Below, in pieces: positions 34,833 through 44,361 of a stretch of DNA of 64,000 bases. The DNA lies in contig NZ_JACHIR010000001.1 of NCBI RefSeq assembly GCF_014203355.1, positions 1,116,001 to 1,180,000 on the forward strand, written 5' to 3'. Source of the stretch: Kutzneria kofuensis (GTDB taxonomy: Bacteria > Actinomycetota > Actinomycetes > Mycobacteriales > Pseudonocardiaceae). The position numbers and the translations under genes are program-made. The notes beneath the pieces are model-generated. The model saw only the letters and a list, made by a program, of their open reading frames with translations. It did no database searches and was not told where the DNA came from. The first letter of the stretch is position 1, and each line of letters begins with the position of its first letter.

Positions 34833-35906
34833 TCATCCGTACCGGCGCAGCTCGTGGAAGAAGTCGTCGACGACGCGCAACTCGCCGCCGCGCGACACCT
34901 CGTCGTAGACGTACTTGCCCAGCGCCACGTCGAGCACGCCGAGGCCGAACGGCGAGAACACCAGCGGCCGGTCCACCGGCAGCATCACCCGTCCGTCCAT
35001 CACGTCGTCCAGCGTGCCGCACAGGAAGTCCCGGTTGCCGGCCAGGCGCTCGGCCAGCGCCATCGAGGTGTTGCCCGTCAGGGAGTGCTCGACGTCGTCG
35101 ACGATGTTGACCGAGGCGAGCACGACCTCCGGCGCGAGATCGCGCAGGGACATGTGCAGCACCAACGGGTTGTGCCCGAACCAGGACAGGTCGCCGACGT
35201 GCGGCCGGGTGGCCACGGTGGCGAAGACCACCACGTCGCTGGCGCGGATCAACCGCTCGGCGCTGTCGTACCCGGCGATCCGGCCGGCCGCGCCCGACCG
35301 CTCGAGGTAGCCGCGGAAGCCGGCCACGCTGTCCGCGGCCAGGTCGTACACGCCGGTCTCGTCGAACGACCAGCCGGTGCCGACCAGATAGGTGTGGACG
35401 TAGCGGGCCATCAACCCCGCCCCGAAGAACCCGATGCGCGTCGGGCGCGGCCGGGCGCAGCCGAGCCACTCGGCCGCCAGGGCCGCCAGGGCCGCCGTCC
35501 TGGTGGCGCTGATGATCGAGCCTTCCATGCAGGCGAACGGGTAGCCGGTGTCGTGGTCGTTGAGGATCAGCACGGCCGACGCGCGCGGCCGGCCAGCCGC
35601 CACGTTGCCGGGGAAGCTGGAGATCCACTGCACCCCGTCCACCCCGACATGGCCGCCGATCGACGCGGGCAGCGCCATGATCCGGCTGGCCGGCCGGTCG
35701 GGCAGGCGCAGCGAACACGAGCGCGGATTCTCCGTGCCGCCGCCGAAGCAGTGCAGCCGATAGGCGTCGTCGATCACCTCGACCACCTGGTCCTCGCGCC
35801 CCGTCAGCACGCGCTGCACCTGCGCGCCGGAGATCACGGCGAACGCCGGCGCGCCGGCCGGTTCGGACATCGGGGAGGTCGTCGCGGAGGGATGGATCCT
35901 GGTCAT
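34833..35906 (-). CDS. sbnB: SbnB-like dehydrogenase, ornithine cyclodeaminase family
   Basis: 357 residues. Rossmann motif GFFGAGLMARYV near the middle, with the family features SIISATRTAALAALAAEWL and the SLRDLAPE loop. SbnB of staphyloferrin B synthesis oxidatively splits N-(carboxy-aminoethyl)glutamate, made by SbnA, into 2-oxoglutarate and L-2,3-diaminopropionate. No SbnA (PLP synthase) gene is in the window, so the enzyme may draw on one elsewhere or have a different amino-acid substrate. ATG 35906 overlaps the hydroxylase stop (ATGA), so it is translated together with that gene; the open extension to 36026 is antisense to nothing useful and was not used. Confidence 0.85.
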   Translation of the reverse strand: MTRIHPSATTSPMSEPAGAPAFAVISGAQVQRVLTGREDQVVEVIDDAYRLHCFGGGTENPRSCSLRLPDRPASRIMALPASIGGHVGVDGVQWISSFPGNVAAGRPRASAVLILNDHDTGYPFACMEGSIISATRTAALAALAAEWLGCARPRPTRIGFFGAGLMARYVHTYLVGTGWSFDETGVYDLAADSVAGFRGYLERSGAAGRIAGYDSAERLIRASDVVVFATVATRPHVGDLSWFGHNPLVLHMSLRDLAPEVVLASVNIVDDVEHSLTGNTSMALAERLAGNRDFLCGTLDDVMDGRVMLPVDRPLVFSPFGLGVLDVALGKYVYDEVSRGGELRVVDDFFHELRRYG

Positions 35907-36880
35907 CCGTTGGTCACCCGCACCGGGTCGGCCATCGCCACCACCACGTCGCGCGGTCCCGCGAAGGGCTGCCGGCCGTGGGCGGTGCGGACGTTGTCCA
36001 CGAGCAGGAGGTCGCCGGCCCGCCATGGCTCACGCACCGTGTGGGCCTCGTAGGTGTCGCCCAGCAGCCGCACGATCCCGGCGTCGACCGGGTCGCCGTC
36101 GCCGAAGCACGTGGTGAAGGGCAAGGCGTCGGCGCCGTACACGTCCACCAGGTACTCGCGCACCTCGGGGACCATCGTCCACTCGTTGAGGAAGGCGATC
36201 TGGTTGAACCAGCAACGCCGGCCAGTGACCGGATGGCGCATCACGGCTTTGCGGCGCTGCCGGGTGCGCAACCCGCCGTCGGGCCGCCACTCGTAGTCGA
36301 TGGCGTTGGCGCGACAGTAGTTCTCGACGGCCATCCGGTCCTCGGTGCCGAACGCCTCCGCGATCGACGCCCCGATCTCGTTGTTGTAGTTGCGGACGAG
36401 CAGCCAGCCCTCCCGCTCGAACCGCCCCACCAACTCGGCGGGGAGCGCGTCGAGCACGGCAGCCGAGTCGGCGACGGTCGTGGCCCCGCCCGCGGTCGGG
36501 GCGCGCAGGCACGCGAACAGCATCAGTCCGGGGAACTCCAGCGCGTAGCTCAGCTCGTGATGCATGCACATCGGCTCGCCGGCCGGCCACGGTGACGAGG
36601 AGTACACGCCGTCGGCGTGGACACGCCTGGGGGCGAACGTCTCCCGCTCCGTCATCAGGCTCGTCGCCAGCCGCCGGAAGACGGCGGTGGCGTCGTCCAC
36701 GTCCTGCAGCCCGAGACCACGCACCAGAAGCGAGCCGTGCTCGACGACGGCGGCGCGCAGCCCGTCCCGGTGCCCGGCCGTCCACCGCACCACGTCGCGG
36801 GCGTCGTCGACCCACAGCATCGGCGTCGTTCCCGGCCGCAGGTCCACGTCGAGCGTTGCCGCCAGGGATGAGGTCGACAT
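35903..36880 (-). CDS. SyrP-like TauD/TfdA-family Fe(II)/2-oxoglutarate hydroxylase
   Basis: 325 residues. Iron ligands are visible as His-x-Glu in MHHELSY and the distal His in RTAHGRQPF, with an Arg in PFAGPRD for 2-oxoglutarate. The GGATTVAD and WFNQIAF segments match SyrP-type enzymes, which beta-hydroxylate Asp or Glu while it is held on an NRPS carrier protein. The neighbour upstream is an A-PCP protein, so a carrier-bound amino acid is the expected substrate. ATG 36880 has a textbook AGGAGG 6 nt upstream and starts 19 nt after the NRPS stop. Confidence 0.87.
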   Translation of the reverse strand: MSTSSLAATLDVDLRPGTTPMLWVDDARDVVRWTAGHRDGLRAAVVEHGSLLVRGLGLQDVDDATAVFRRLATSLMTERETFAPRRVHADGVYSSSPWPAGEPMCMHHELSYALEFPGLMLFACLRAPTAGGATTVADSAAVLDALPAELVGRFEREGWLLVRNYNNEIGASIAEAFGTEDRMAVENYCRANAIDYEWRPDGGLRTRQRRKAVMRHPVTGRRCWFNQIAFLNEWTMVPEVREYLVDVYGADALPFTTCFGDGDPVDAGIVRLLGDTYEAHTVREPWRAGDLLLVDNVRTAHGRQPFAGPRDVVVAMADPVRVTNG

Positions 36881-36899
36881 CAAGTCCTCCTTCTGTTCG

Positions 36900-39134
36900 T
36901 CACTCATGGCAGGCCAACAACCGGGCCAGGTCGGCGAGCACCGGGTGGCGGGTGACGTCACGCAGGGACACCGCGCGGTCGAGGCCGATCACCAGCCGCA
37001 CCGCCGACAGCGACGTGCCGCCCCGGTCGAAGAAGTGGTCGTGCCGGCCGATCCGGTCCGCCCGCAGGCCCAGCGCCTTCGCCCACGCGACCGCCAGCCG
37101 GTGCTCGGTCGGCGTGCTCGGCGGGTCGCGATCCGGCCCGGCGGCGGGCGCCCGCGACAGGGCCGTGTCGACCTCGCCGATCTCGCCCCGGCAGCCAGGG
37201 ATCTCGGCCTGGCAATCGCGCGGACCGAGAAGCTCCAGCTTGCCGTCGAGCCGCCAACGGCCGTGGTCGCCGCCCCGGTAGAGGCGTTCGCCCTCCCGGT
37301 GCGGATCGGTCATGAAGGCCGACCGGGTGCGTTCCGCGTCGTCGACGTAGCCCCGGCCGACGCAGACCCCGGAGAACACGATCGCGCCGGGGGCGCCGAG
37401 CGGCACCGGCACCAGGTGCTCGTCGACCACGTAGGCACGAACGTTGTTGACGCACCGGCCGAGCGGGACCCGGTCCCCCGCCGGCGGCGCGGTCATCACC
37501 TCGTGGTGGGTGGCGCCCGAGGTCTCGGCCGTCCCGTACGCGTTGACCAGCCCGATCCCGGGTTGGGCGGCGAACCAGCGCCGCGCGAGGTCCGGGCGCA
37601 ACTCCTCGCCGGTGACCGACACGAACCGCAGGTCCGGCAGCCGGCGAGGGGTGTGTTCCAGCCAGGCCAGCACGGCGTCGAGGTAGGACGGAGCGACCTG
37701 GAACACGGTGACCCGACCGCGCACGATCGTGTCCACGAAGCGCTCGACGTCGGCGATCGCCGCCGGCTCGACCAGCAGGGTCCGCCCGCCGACCAGCAGC
37801 GCGGACAGCAGCTGCCACAGCGAGAGGTCGAAGCCCTGGGGCGCGGTCTGGGCGACCACGTGCCCCGCGGCGAGCCCCAGGTCGTCGATCTTGGCGTAGA
37901 GGTGGTTGAGCATGCCCGCGTGCTCGCCCATCGCGCCCGTGGGCTCGCCGGTGGAGTCGGCGGTGAAGTAGATGTGGGCCAGCTGCTCCGGGCCGACGTG
38001 CACGCCGAGGTCACCGTCGGCGTACGGCTGTCCGCAGGCCGCGTCGATGAAGATCAACTCGACCCGGGACAGCGTGTCGAGGTCTTGGTCGAGCGCGCGG
38101 GTGCTGCCGAGTTCGGTCAGCACGAGCCGACAACCGGCGCGGCGCAGCATGGCCGTGACGCGGTCGGCCGGCAATTGCGGCTCGATCGGCACGTACACGC
38201 CGCCGGCCTTGAAGACCGCGACGACGGCGGCCGCCCAGTCCAGGTTGCGCTCGGTCACCACCGCGACGGCGTCCTCGCGTCGCAGCTCGCGCGCCTGCAG
38301 GGCCCGCGCCAGCCGGTTGGCCCTGGCGTTGAGCTCCCGATAGGTCAACCGCCGGTCGCCGTGCACGACGGCGACGGCGTCCGGGTGCATCCGCACCCGC
38401 CGCTCGAACAGCTCGTGGAACCGGCGGTCCGGCAGTGTCCGGTGGGGGCCGGCGAGTTCGTCGAGTTGGAAGCGGAATTCCTCGGCGGACAGCAGGCTCT
38501 GCGGCCCGTGCTCGGCATCCGGATCGGCGGCGAGCAGCATGAGCGCGGTGCGGTGGTAGCCGGCGATCCTGGCGGCGCAGTCGGCGTCGAGCACATCGGT
38601 CCGGTACCGCAGCCGCAGCACGACTCGCTCGTCCGTACGGACGACGCCGACCCGCAGCACCGTCCGGCCGGTGAGGTCGCCGTCGCCGGTCGGATCGAAC
38701 ACGACCTCGAACGGCTGCTCGGTCACGCCCAACTCGCGTGCGCACTCCTCGACCGGAAAGTCCTTGTACGCCAGCAGGTCCGACTCGACGCGCCGAACGT
38801 CGCGCAGCAACGCCCGCCAGGTTTCCCGTCCGATCGCCAGCCGACAGGGCAACGGTGGACCGCCCGGCGTCGCGACGTAGCCGGTCACGACCGCCCGCTC
38901 GCCGCACAGCGCGGCGAGCACCTTGGCATGGGCCGCCAGCTGCACCGAACTCACCGGCACCGCCAGCTGGTCCGCCAGCCGGCCCAGCGCGGCCGTGACG
39001 TCCTCGGGGATCGCCGAGTCGAGCTCGGCGGCACCCGGCACCGGCGTGCGGGTCCACCGTGGGATCGTGGTGGAGCCGCCGGCGAGCAGCACGCCGCGCC
39101 AGTGTTCCCGGCCGGACTCCGTTGGCGTTGCCAT
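36900..39134 (-). CDS. NRPS-like protein: partial condensation region, shortened adenylation domain, PCP
   Basis: 744 residues. Residues 1 to about 215 look like the C-terminal half of a condensation domain, with no HHxxxDG. The A domain (about 225-665) has a weak A3 loop, YFTADSTGEPTGAM (Thr where Lys is expected), VNAYGTAETSG (A5), YRGGDHGRW (A7) and LLGPRDCQAEIPGCRGEIGEVD (A8, in part). The stretch from A8 to the carrier is only some 35 residues, so the C-terminal subdomain with the A10 Lys is missing or reduced. The PCP site is Ser708 in RGGTSLS. It should load an amino acid for the hydroxylase and PKS; whether it can adenylate alone is in doubt. ATG 39134 has AAAGGA upstream. Confidence 0.85.
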   Translation of the reverse strand: MATPTESGREHWRGVLLAGGSTTIPRWTRTPVPGAAELDSAIPEDVTAALGRLADQLAVPVSSVQLAAHAKVLAALCGERAVVTGYVATPGGPPLPCRLAIGRETWRALLRDVRRVESDLLAYKDFPVEECARELGVTEQPFEVVFDPTGDGDLTGRTVLRVGVVRTDERVVLRLRYRTDVLDADCAARIAGYHRTALMLLAADPDAEHGPQSLLSAEEFRFQLDELAGPHRTLPDRRFHELFERRVRMHPDAVAVVHGDRRLTYRELNARANRLARALQARELRREDAVAVVTERNLDWAAAVVAVFKAGGVYVPIEPQLPADRVTAMLRRAGCRLVLTELGSTRALDQDLDTLSRVELIFIDAACGQPYADGDLGVHVGPEQLAHIYFTADSTGEPTGAMGEHAGMLNHLYAKIDDLGLAAGHVVAQTAPQGFDLSLWQLLSALLVGGRTLLVEPAAIADVERFVDTIVRGRVTVFQVAPSYLDAVLAWLEHTPRRLPDLRFVSVTGEELRPDLARRWFAAQPGIGLVNAYGTAETSGATHHEVMTAPPAGDRVPLGRCVNNVRAYVVDEHLVPVPLGAPGAIVFSGVCVGRGYVDDAERTRSAFMTDPHREGERLYRGGDHGRWRLDGKLELLGPRDCQAEIPGCRGEIGEVDTALSRAPAAGPDRDPPSTPTEHRLAVAWAKALGLRADRIGRHDHFFDRGGTSLSAVRLVIGLDRAVSLRDVTRHPVLADLARLLACHE

Positions 39135-39453
39135 CGACTCATCCTTTCCGTCACCGTGGGCACCCGGTCGCCGCGCAGGACGTCGGCCGGCGTCCCGGCC
39201 GGCGCCGCCTCGATACGATTCGCCGACGTGTCAACGGATTGGCGTCACGACATCCACCACAACGCCCGCCACTTGTGAGCGGGTTGCACAGCGGTTGTGG
39301 CCCGTGCAACCCGAGCGCGAGGCCGCGGCGCCGCTGGCCGAAGTGCGTCATCGGCGCGGTCGCGTCGTGCCGGCAGCCTGTCCTTACCCGGGGCGGGTCC
39401 CGGTAAGTTGCTCGGTCCGAGCCAGTACGTTGGGCGGCCGAGGCGGGGTGGAA
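39135..39453. other. Divergent promoter region of the NRPS-like gene and the SARP
   Basis: About 320 bases. No coding signal. It should contain the promoter of the NRPS-hydroxylase-SbnB operon and that of the regulator. I looked for SARP-type heptamer repeats and did not find a convincing set. Confidence 0.35.
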
Positions 39454-42360
39454 ATGCCCGAGGGGCTGGACATACGCATCCTGGGACCGGTGGAGGTGGC
39501 CGGGCCCGGCGGGCAGGTCGACCTGCGCGGCCGGGGGCAGCGCACCCTGATCGCCCGGCTCGCGCTGCAGCCCGGGACCACGATGTCCCAGGACACGCTG
39601 ATCAAGGCCCTGTGGCCGCAGACCCCGCCGCCGACCGCGGTGAAGACCTTGCACAGCCACATGGCCCGGCTGCGCATCCAGCTGCGGCTGGCCGGTGTCA
39701 CCGACGTCATCGCGACCCGGGATCCGGGCTACGTGCTGCTGGCCGAACCGGAGGAGGTGGACGCCACCCGGTTCGAGAACCTGGTGGCGGCGGGGCACAG
39801 CGCGGTTGCCACGGGGCAGCACGAGCTGTCCTCGGGTCTGTTCCGAGCAGCGCTCACACTGTGGCGCGGCGAGCCGCTGACCGATTGCCGGCCGGGCGAA
39901 TGGGCCAGCGCCGCCGCCGTCCGGCTCGGCGAGATCCGGCTCGCCGCCGCCGAGGACCTGATCGGCGCCCGGCTCGCGCTCGGCGAACACATCACCGCCA
40001 TCGGCGAACTGGAGTCGCTGGTCACCCAGCACCCGTTTCGGGAACGCCTGTGGGAGCTGCTGATCCTCGCCCTCTACCGATCCGGGCGGCAGGCCGACGC
40101 GCTTGCCGCCTTCCACCGGGCCCGCGCCACCCTGGTCGACGAGCTCGGCATCGAGCCGGGCCGGCAGCTGCGCCGGTTGGAGGCCGCCGTCCTGACCGCG
40201 GACCCCATGCTCGACCTGTCGGCGGCTGCGACCGTGCCGGTCGCCGATCCGACACCCGCCGACCGCTCCCGGCGGCGCGTGCCGGTGCCCCTGACCCGGC
40301 TGGTCGACCGGGCGGCCGACACGGCCCGGACACGGTGGTTGTTGGACGAGCGGCGCCTGGTCACATTGACCGGTCCGGGTGGGTGCGGCAAGACGCGGCT
40401 GGCCATCGCCGTGGCCTCCGGGTACGAAACGGGCGAGCTCGGCTTCGTGGATCTGGTGTCACTGACCGATTCCGCCCTCGTGCCGCAGTCCGTCGCCGAC
40501 GCCTTCGGCCTGCCCGAGCAGGCGGGTCGCAGCGTGCTCGACACCGTGGCCGACCACGTCCGCGATCGGCCGACGCTGTTGGTCCTGGACAACTGCGAAC
40601 ACCTCGTCCGGGCCTGCGCGCACCTGGTCCGCGCGCTGCTGTCCGCCTGCCCGGCGCTGCACGTGCTGGCCACCAGCCGCGAGCCGCTGCACGTGCCCGG
40701 CGAATTGGTCTACACCGTGCGCCCCCTGCCCACGCCCGACCCCGAGGCCACGGATTCCTTCGACGACCTGGCCTGCTACGACGCCGTCCAGCTGTTCGTC
40801 GACCGCGCCCAGGAGGCCGGCGCCCACATCAGGAAGGACGGGGCCACGGCCCGGGCGCTGGCCACCATCTGCGCGAGTCTGGACGGCCTGCCGCTGGCCA
40901 TCGAGCTGGCGGCGGCACGTGCGGCGGCGCTCCCGCTGTCCCAGATCGCCGAGCACCTGCGCGACCGGTTCCTCGGACTGTGCTCCGGCGGCCACGGCGC
41001 CCGGCCGCAGCATCGGACTCTGCACGCGACCGTCAAGTGGAGCTACGACCTGCTCACGCCGGACGAGCGGGCCCTGTTCCGGAGCCTGGCGGTGTTCGCC
41101 GGAGGTTTCGAGCTCCCCGCCGTGGCGGCGCTGTGGCCGCACGACAACGCGGTCGACCTGCTGGGCCGGCTGGTCGAGAAGTCGTTGGTCACCAAGGAAC
41201 CCGACACCGCGCGGTACCGGCTGCTGGACACGATCCGGCACTTCGCGGCCGCGCAGCTCACCGACGCCGAACTCGCGCGGGCCCGGCGCCTGCACGCCGA
41301 GTACCACCTGGGGCTGGCCGAGCAGGCGGAGCGGCACCTGTGCGGCGCGGGCGCGGTGCAGTGGCTGGAGCGGCTCGCCGCCGACCACGAGAACCTGCGT
41401 ACGGCCGTGGCCTGGGCTCTCGCCCGTCCCGACCCGACCCCGGCACTGCGGTTGACCACCGCGCTGATCCGCTACTGCCGGCTGCGGGGCCACTACGGGG
41501 ACTGCCGTGACTGGCTGACGGCCGCGCTGGAGCTCCCCGGACAAGCGCCCGCGGCCTTGCGCGCCAAGGCATTCGCCGGCGCGGCCGTCGTCACGTTCCT
41601 CCAGTGCGACTACGACCCGGCAGTGTTGCTGGCCGAGCAGAGCCTGCTCCTCTACGAGGCCGGCGACGACCAGCGGGGCCTGGCGTTCGTCCGCTCGCTG
41701 CTCGGTTCGATCTGCCGGGAACAGGGCGACTACGCGCGTGCGCTCGACTACCACCAGTCGGCCCTGCGGAACTTCCAGGGCCTCGACGACGAGCACGGCA
41801 TCGCCCACGCGCTGCACCTGAGCGCCTTCACGGCGTGGCTGCGGGGTGATCTCGCCCCGGCCGAGCGATGGGCGTACGAGAGCCTGCGCCGTTCCCGGAA
41901 GCTGGGCGACGCCGAGTCGGTTTCCAGCGCGCTCAAGCACCTCGGCGCCGTCGCGCACTACCGCGGCGACAACAAGCTGGCGTGCCGGCTGTTGCTCGAA
42001 GCCCGTGCGCTCTCCGAGCGGACCGGGTGCCGGGAGGGCATCGCCTGGGCGCTCAACCTGCTCGGTCTCGTCCACCACGCCACCGGATCGGCCGAGGCCG
42101 AAGCGTTGCTCGAACGGAGCCTCGCCGCGCACCGGGAGCTGGGCGACCGGTCGCGCACGGCCAGCGTGCTGGAGACGCTGGCCGCGATCGCCTGCGACCG
42201 GTCGGCGTGGACCCGCGCGGCCGACCTGTTGAGCGAGGCCACCGCGATCCGCGCGGCGCTGGGCATCCCCGTCCCGCCCTGCGAGTTCCCGCTCCTGCGG
42301 CGCACCCGGGCCGCGCTCGGCGCGGCCGAGATGTCGCGGTCACGGGAGTGCGGCGGCTGA
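39454..42360 (+). CDS. AfsR-type SARP transcriptional activator
   Basis: 968 residues. The OmpR-like winged helix is at about 8-100 (IRILGPVEVAGPGG... then LARLRIQLR) and the BTAD TPR domain at about 100-245 (HSAVATGQHELSSGLF, LALYRSGRQADAL, DELGIEPG). The NB-ARC ATPase runs from about 290, with Walker A LTGPGGCGKTRLA, LLVLDNCEHL and GLPLAIELAAAR. A TPR region fills the C-terminal 350 residues. Long SARPs of this build activate pathway genes in response to ATP/ADP and phosphorylation. It is divergent from the NRPS-like operon and 34 bases from the end of the multicopper oxidase gene. ATG 39454 (or GTG 39448) fits the domain start; the frame open from 38923 overlaps the NRPS gene and is not coding. 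Confidence 0.93.
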   Translation: MPEGLDIRILGPVEVAGPGGQVDLRGRGQRTLIARLALQPGTTMSQDTLIKALWPQTPPPTAVKTLHSHMARLRIQLRLAGVTDVIATRDPGYVLLAEPEEVDATRFENLVAAGHSAVATGQHELSSGLFRAALTLWRGEPLTDCRPGEWASAAAVRLGEIRLAAAEDLIGARLALGEHITAIGELESLVTQHPFRERLWELLILALYRSGRQADALAAFHRARATLVDELGIEPGRQLRRLEAAVLTADPMLDLSAAATVPVADPTPADRSRRRVPVPLTRLVDRAADTARTRWLLDERRLVTLTGPGGCGKTRLAIAVASGYETGELGFVDLVSLTDSALVPQSVADAFGLPEQAGRSVLDTVADHVRDRPTLLVLDNCEHLVRACAHLVRALLSACPALHVLATSREPLHVPGELVYTVRPLPTPDPEATDSFDDLACYDAVQLFVDRAQEAGAHIRKDGATARALATICASLDGLPLAIELAAARAAALPLSQIAEHLRDRFLGLCSGGHGARPQHRTLHATVKWSYDLLTPDERALFRSLAVFAGGFELPAVAALWPHDNAVDLLGRLVEKSLVTKEPDTARYRLLDTIRHFAAAQLTDAELARARRLHAEYHLGLAEQAERHLCGAGAVQWLERLAADHENLRTAVAWALARPDPTPALRLTTALIRYCRLRGHYGDCRDWLTAALELPGQAPAALRAKAFAGAAVVTFLQCDYDPAVLLAEQSLLLYEAGDDQRGLAFVRSLLGSICREQGDYARALDYHQSALRNFQGLDDEHGIAHALHLSAFTAWLRGDLAPAERWAYESLRRSRKLGDAESVSSALKHLGAVAHYRGDNKLACRLLLEARALSERTGCREGIAWALNLLGLVHHATGSAEAEALLERSLAAHRELGDRSRTASVLETLAAIACDRSAWTRAADLLSEATAIRAALGIPVPPCEFPLLRRTRAALGAAEMSRSRECGG

Positions 42361-42393
42361 CCCCGGTGGCCTCCACCGGCGGCTCCCGCCCGG

Positions 42394-44361
42394 TCAGCCT
42401 CCCGGTTGGATGGGGCGCATCATCTCGTTGTCCTCGTGATCCAGGATGTGGCAGTGCATGACGTAGCGGCCCGGGATGTCGAACCGCGCGTCGACTCTGG
42501 TGATCTCGTTCGGGTACACGATCACCGTGTCCTTCTCCCCGGTCTCCCCGCTCTCCGGGCCACGGCCGGGAGCCGCGCCCCCGAGCGGTTGGCGGCCGGT
42601 GACGCGGAACTGCACCTGATGCAGGTGGATCGGGTGCGCCTCCCCGGTGAAGTTGGTCAGCTCCCAGGTCTCGGTGGTCCGCAGCGCGGGGCGTTCCGTG
42701 ACGTCGTCGGCCCAGGTCAGCGGTTTCGGCGTCCCGTCGGCGGCCACGGTGCCGAGCAGGAACGACACCGCGGCCGCCGGCTGCGCGGTGGAACGGCGTT
42801 CGGTCAGCGAGATCCGCCACGTGCGCCGGGACGGGCCGAGCGGTGGCAGCCGCGGCAGGGACAGCTGGGCCGGCGGCACGCTGGTGTCCCGTGTGGACTG
42901 TTGCGTGACGACGAACTTCATCACCTGCCCGGTCGTCGCCGGATCGGCCGGGGTCAGACCCTTGCCGGGCGAGCCGCCCATGAACATCCCGTCGGGCCCC
43001 TCGTTGATGAGGAAGAGTTCGGTTCCGGCCGCCAGGGAGGTGAAGTCGATGATGACGTCGACGCGTTCCGCCGGCGCGCACAGCAGCTGGTCGGTTTCCA
43101 CCGGACGGGGCAGGAAGCCGCCGTCCGCGCCGATCTGCCAGCACGGCAACGCCGCCGGCACCGGCCGCGGGGCCAGCGGGTTGGCGACGATCTTGAGCAG
43201 CAGGGTCCGCGCGTTGCACGCGTTGAGCAGCCGGAACCGGTAGCGCCGCGGTTCGACCGGCAGGACCGGCCAGGTGCGGCCGTTGACGACCATCGTGGTG
43301 CCGAAGAAGTCCGGGTTCCAGATCGGCGGGACGTCGCCGGCCGGGACGAACGGGCCGTCCGGCGGCACGTCCCCGGTGAACGCCCGGCTGTCGGGGAAGA
43401 AGATCGAGCCGTCACGGTTGAAGGAACGGTCCTGCACCACAAGGGAAAGCTCGTGGTACCGAATTCCGGGACGGTCGTCGACCCCCGGCGCGGGGCCGGG
43501 CAGCACGCCCGGCGGCAGGTCGCGCGCGCCGCCCCTGAGCAGGTAGAAGCCCGCCAGGCCGGCGTGGGTGTTCAGCCGCGACAGGCCGAGCGTGTGGTCG
43601 TGGAACCACAGGGTCGCGGCGGACTGGTCGTTGGCGTACTGGTACACGGCCGTGCCCGGCGGCCACTCGACGCCGAACCGGTCGGCGGCCATCGCGCGGT
43701 AGCGGTCGTGGTAGGACCCCACCCTCGCGTATCCGCCGGGAAGGTCCCAGGCGGGCGGGAGGTACCAGGCCTCGGGATAGCCGTCGCTCTCCTCCGTGAC
43801 GTGCGCACCGTGCAGGTGGGTCACGATGGGCACCGGCCCGGGGTAGGGGCCCGGGGTCGAGGCGAACGTCGGGTGGGTGTCCCGTCCCCGCAGGCCACCG
43901 GGCGGATTCGCCCAGTGCAGAGTCGGGTCGACCGGTAAGAGGTGCGGCAGAAATCGGCCGCTGGCGTCGACGAGCTGGTTCGCCCACGTCACTCGGACGG
44001 GACGACCCACCCGTGCCTCGATGGTGAGCGCGGGGCTGTGGAACGTGGCGGGATTCCGCGGCGATCCGTAGCCCCAGACGACGGTTTTGGGCAGGCTGGG
44101 CGGCAGAACCTGTTGGGAGAACTGCCGGACACCAATCACGTAGTAGTCGATTCCGCCGTACGACGACCACATCGGCATCGCGGGCAACGCCGGTAGCCGT
44201 GTCACGTACTTCGGGATCGTCCGGGGATCCAGGGTGCTGCCGACAACGGCGGTGGAACTGCCGTGAGCGGCGAGAACGCGCGAGGTCAGCGGCATTGACA
44301 CCGCGGTCCGCAGTAATGAGCGCCGACTTAATCCGTTGGCGACTATTCGATTTTCGGGCAT
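42394..44361 (-). CDS. Multicopper oxidase, phenoxazinone synthase/CotA-like, Tat-exported
   Basis: 655 residues. Copper sites: HLHGAH, WFHDHTLG, HPIHLHQVQF and HCHILDHEDNEM, the last giving the T1 Cys-His pair and axial Met. All four sites are intact. The N-terminus has a twin-arginine signal (NGLSRRSLLRT) but a weak hydrophobic core. Relatives oxidise aminophenols to phenoxazinones, or bilirubin and other phenols. The gene is divergent from the bis-indole operon, so it could oxidise that product or a phenolic intermediate; this is inference. ATG 44361 has AGGAAGG about 5 nt upstream. Confidence 0.9.
   Translation of the reverse strand: MPENRIVANGLSRRSLLRTAVSMPLTSRVLAAHGSSTAVVGSTLDPRTIPKYVTRLPALPAMPMWSSYGGIDYYVIGVRQFSQQVLPPSLPKTVVWGYGSPRNPATFHSPALTIEARVGRPVRVTWANQLVDASGRFLPHLLPVDPTLHWANPPGGLRGRDTHPTFASTPGPYPGPVPIVTHLHGAHVTEESDGYPEAWYLPPAWDLPGGYARVGSYHDRYRAMAADRFGVEWPPGTAVYQYANDQSAATLWFHDHTLGLSRLNTHAGLAGFYLLRGGARDLPPGVLPGPAPGVDDRPGIRYHELSLVVQDRSFNRDGSIFFPDSRAFTGDVPPDGPFVPAGDVPPIWNPDFFGTTMVVNGRTWPVLPVEPRRYRFRLLNACNARTLLLKIVANPLAPRPVPAALPCWQIGADGGFLPRPVETDQLLCAPAERVDVIIDFTSLAAGTELFLINEGPDGMFMGGSPGKGLTPADPATTGQVMKFVVTQQSTRDTSVPPAQLSLPRLPPLGPSRRTWRISLTERRSTAQPAAAVSFLLGTVAADGTPKPLTWADDVTERPALRTTETWELTNFTGEAHPIHLHQVQFRVTGRQPLGGAAPGRGPESGETGEKDTVIVYPNEITRVDARFDIPGRYVMHCHILDHEDNEMMRPIQPGG

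Noticed and set aside
38923-39453. N-terminal extension of the SARP frame
   Set aside because: It overlaps the start of the NRPS-like gene and is not protein-like; the winged helix starts right after ATG 39454.
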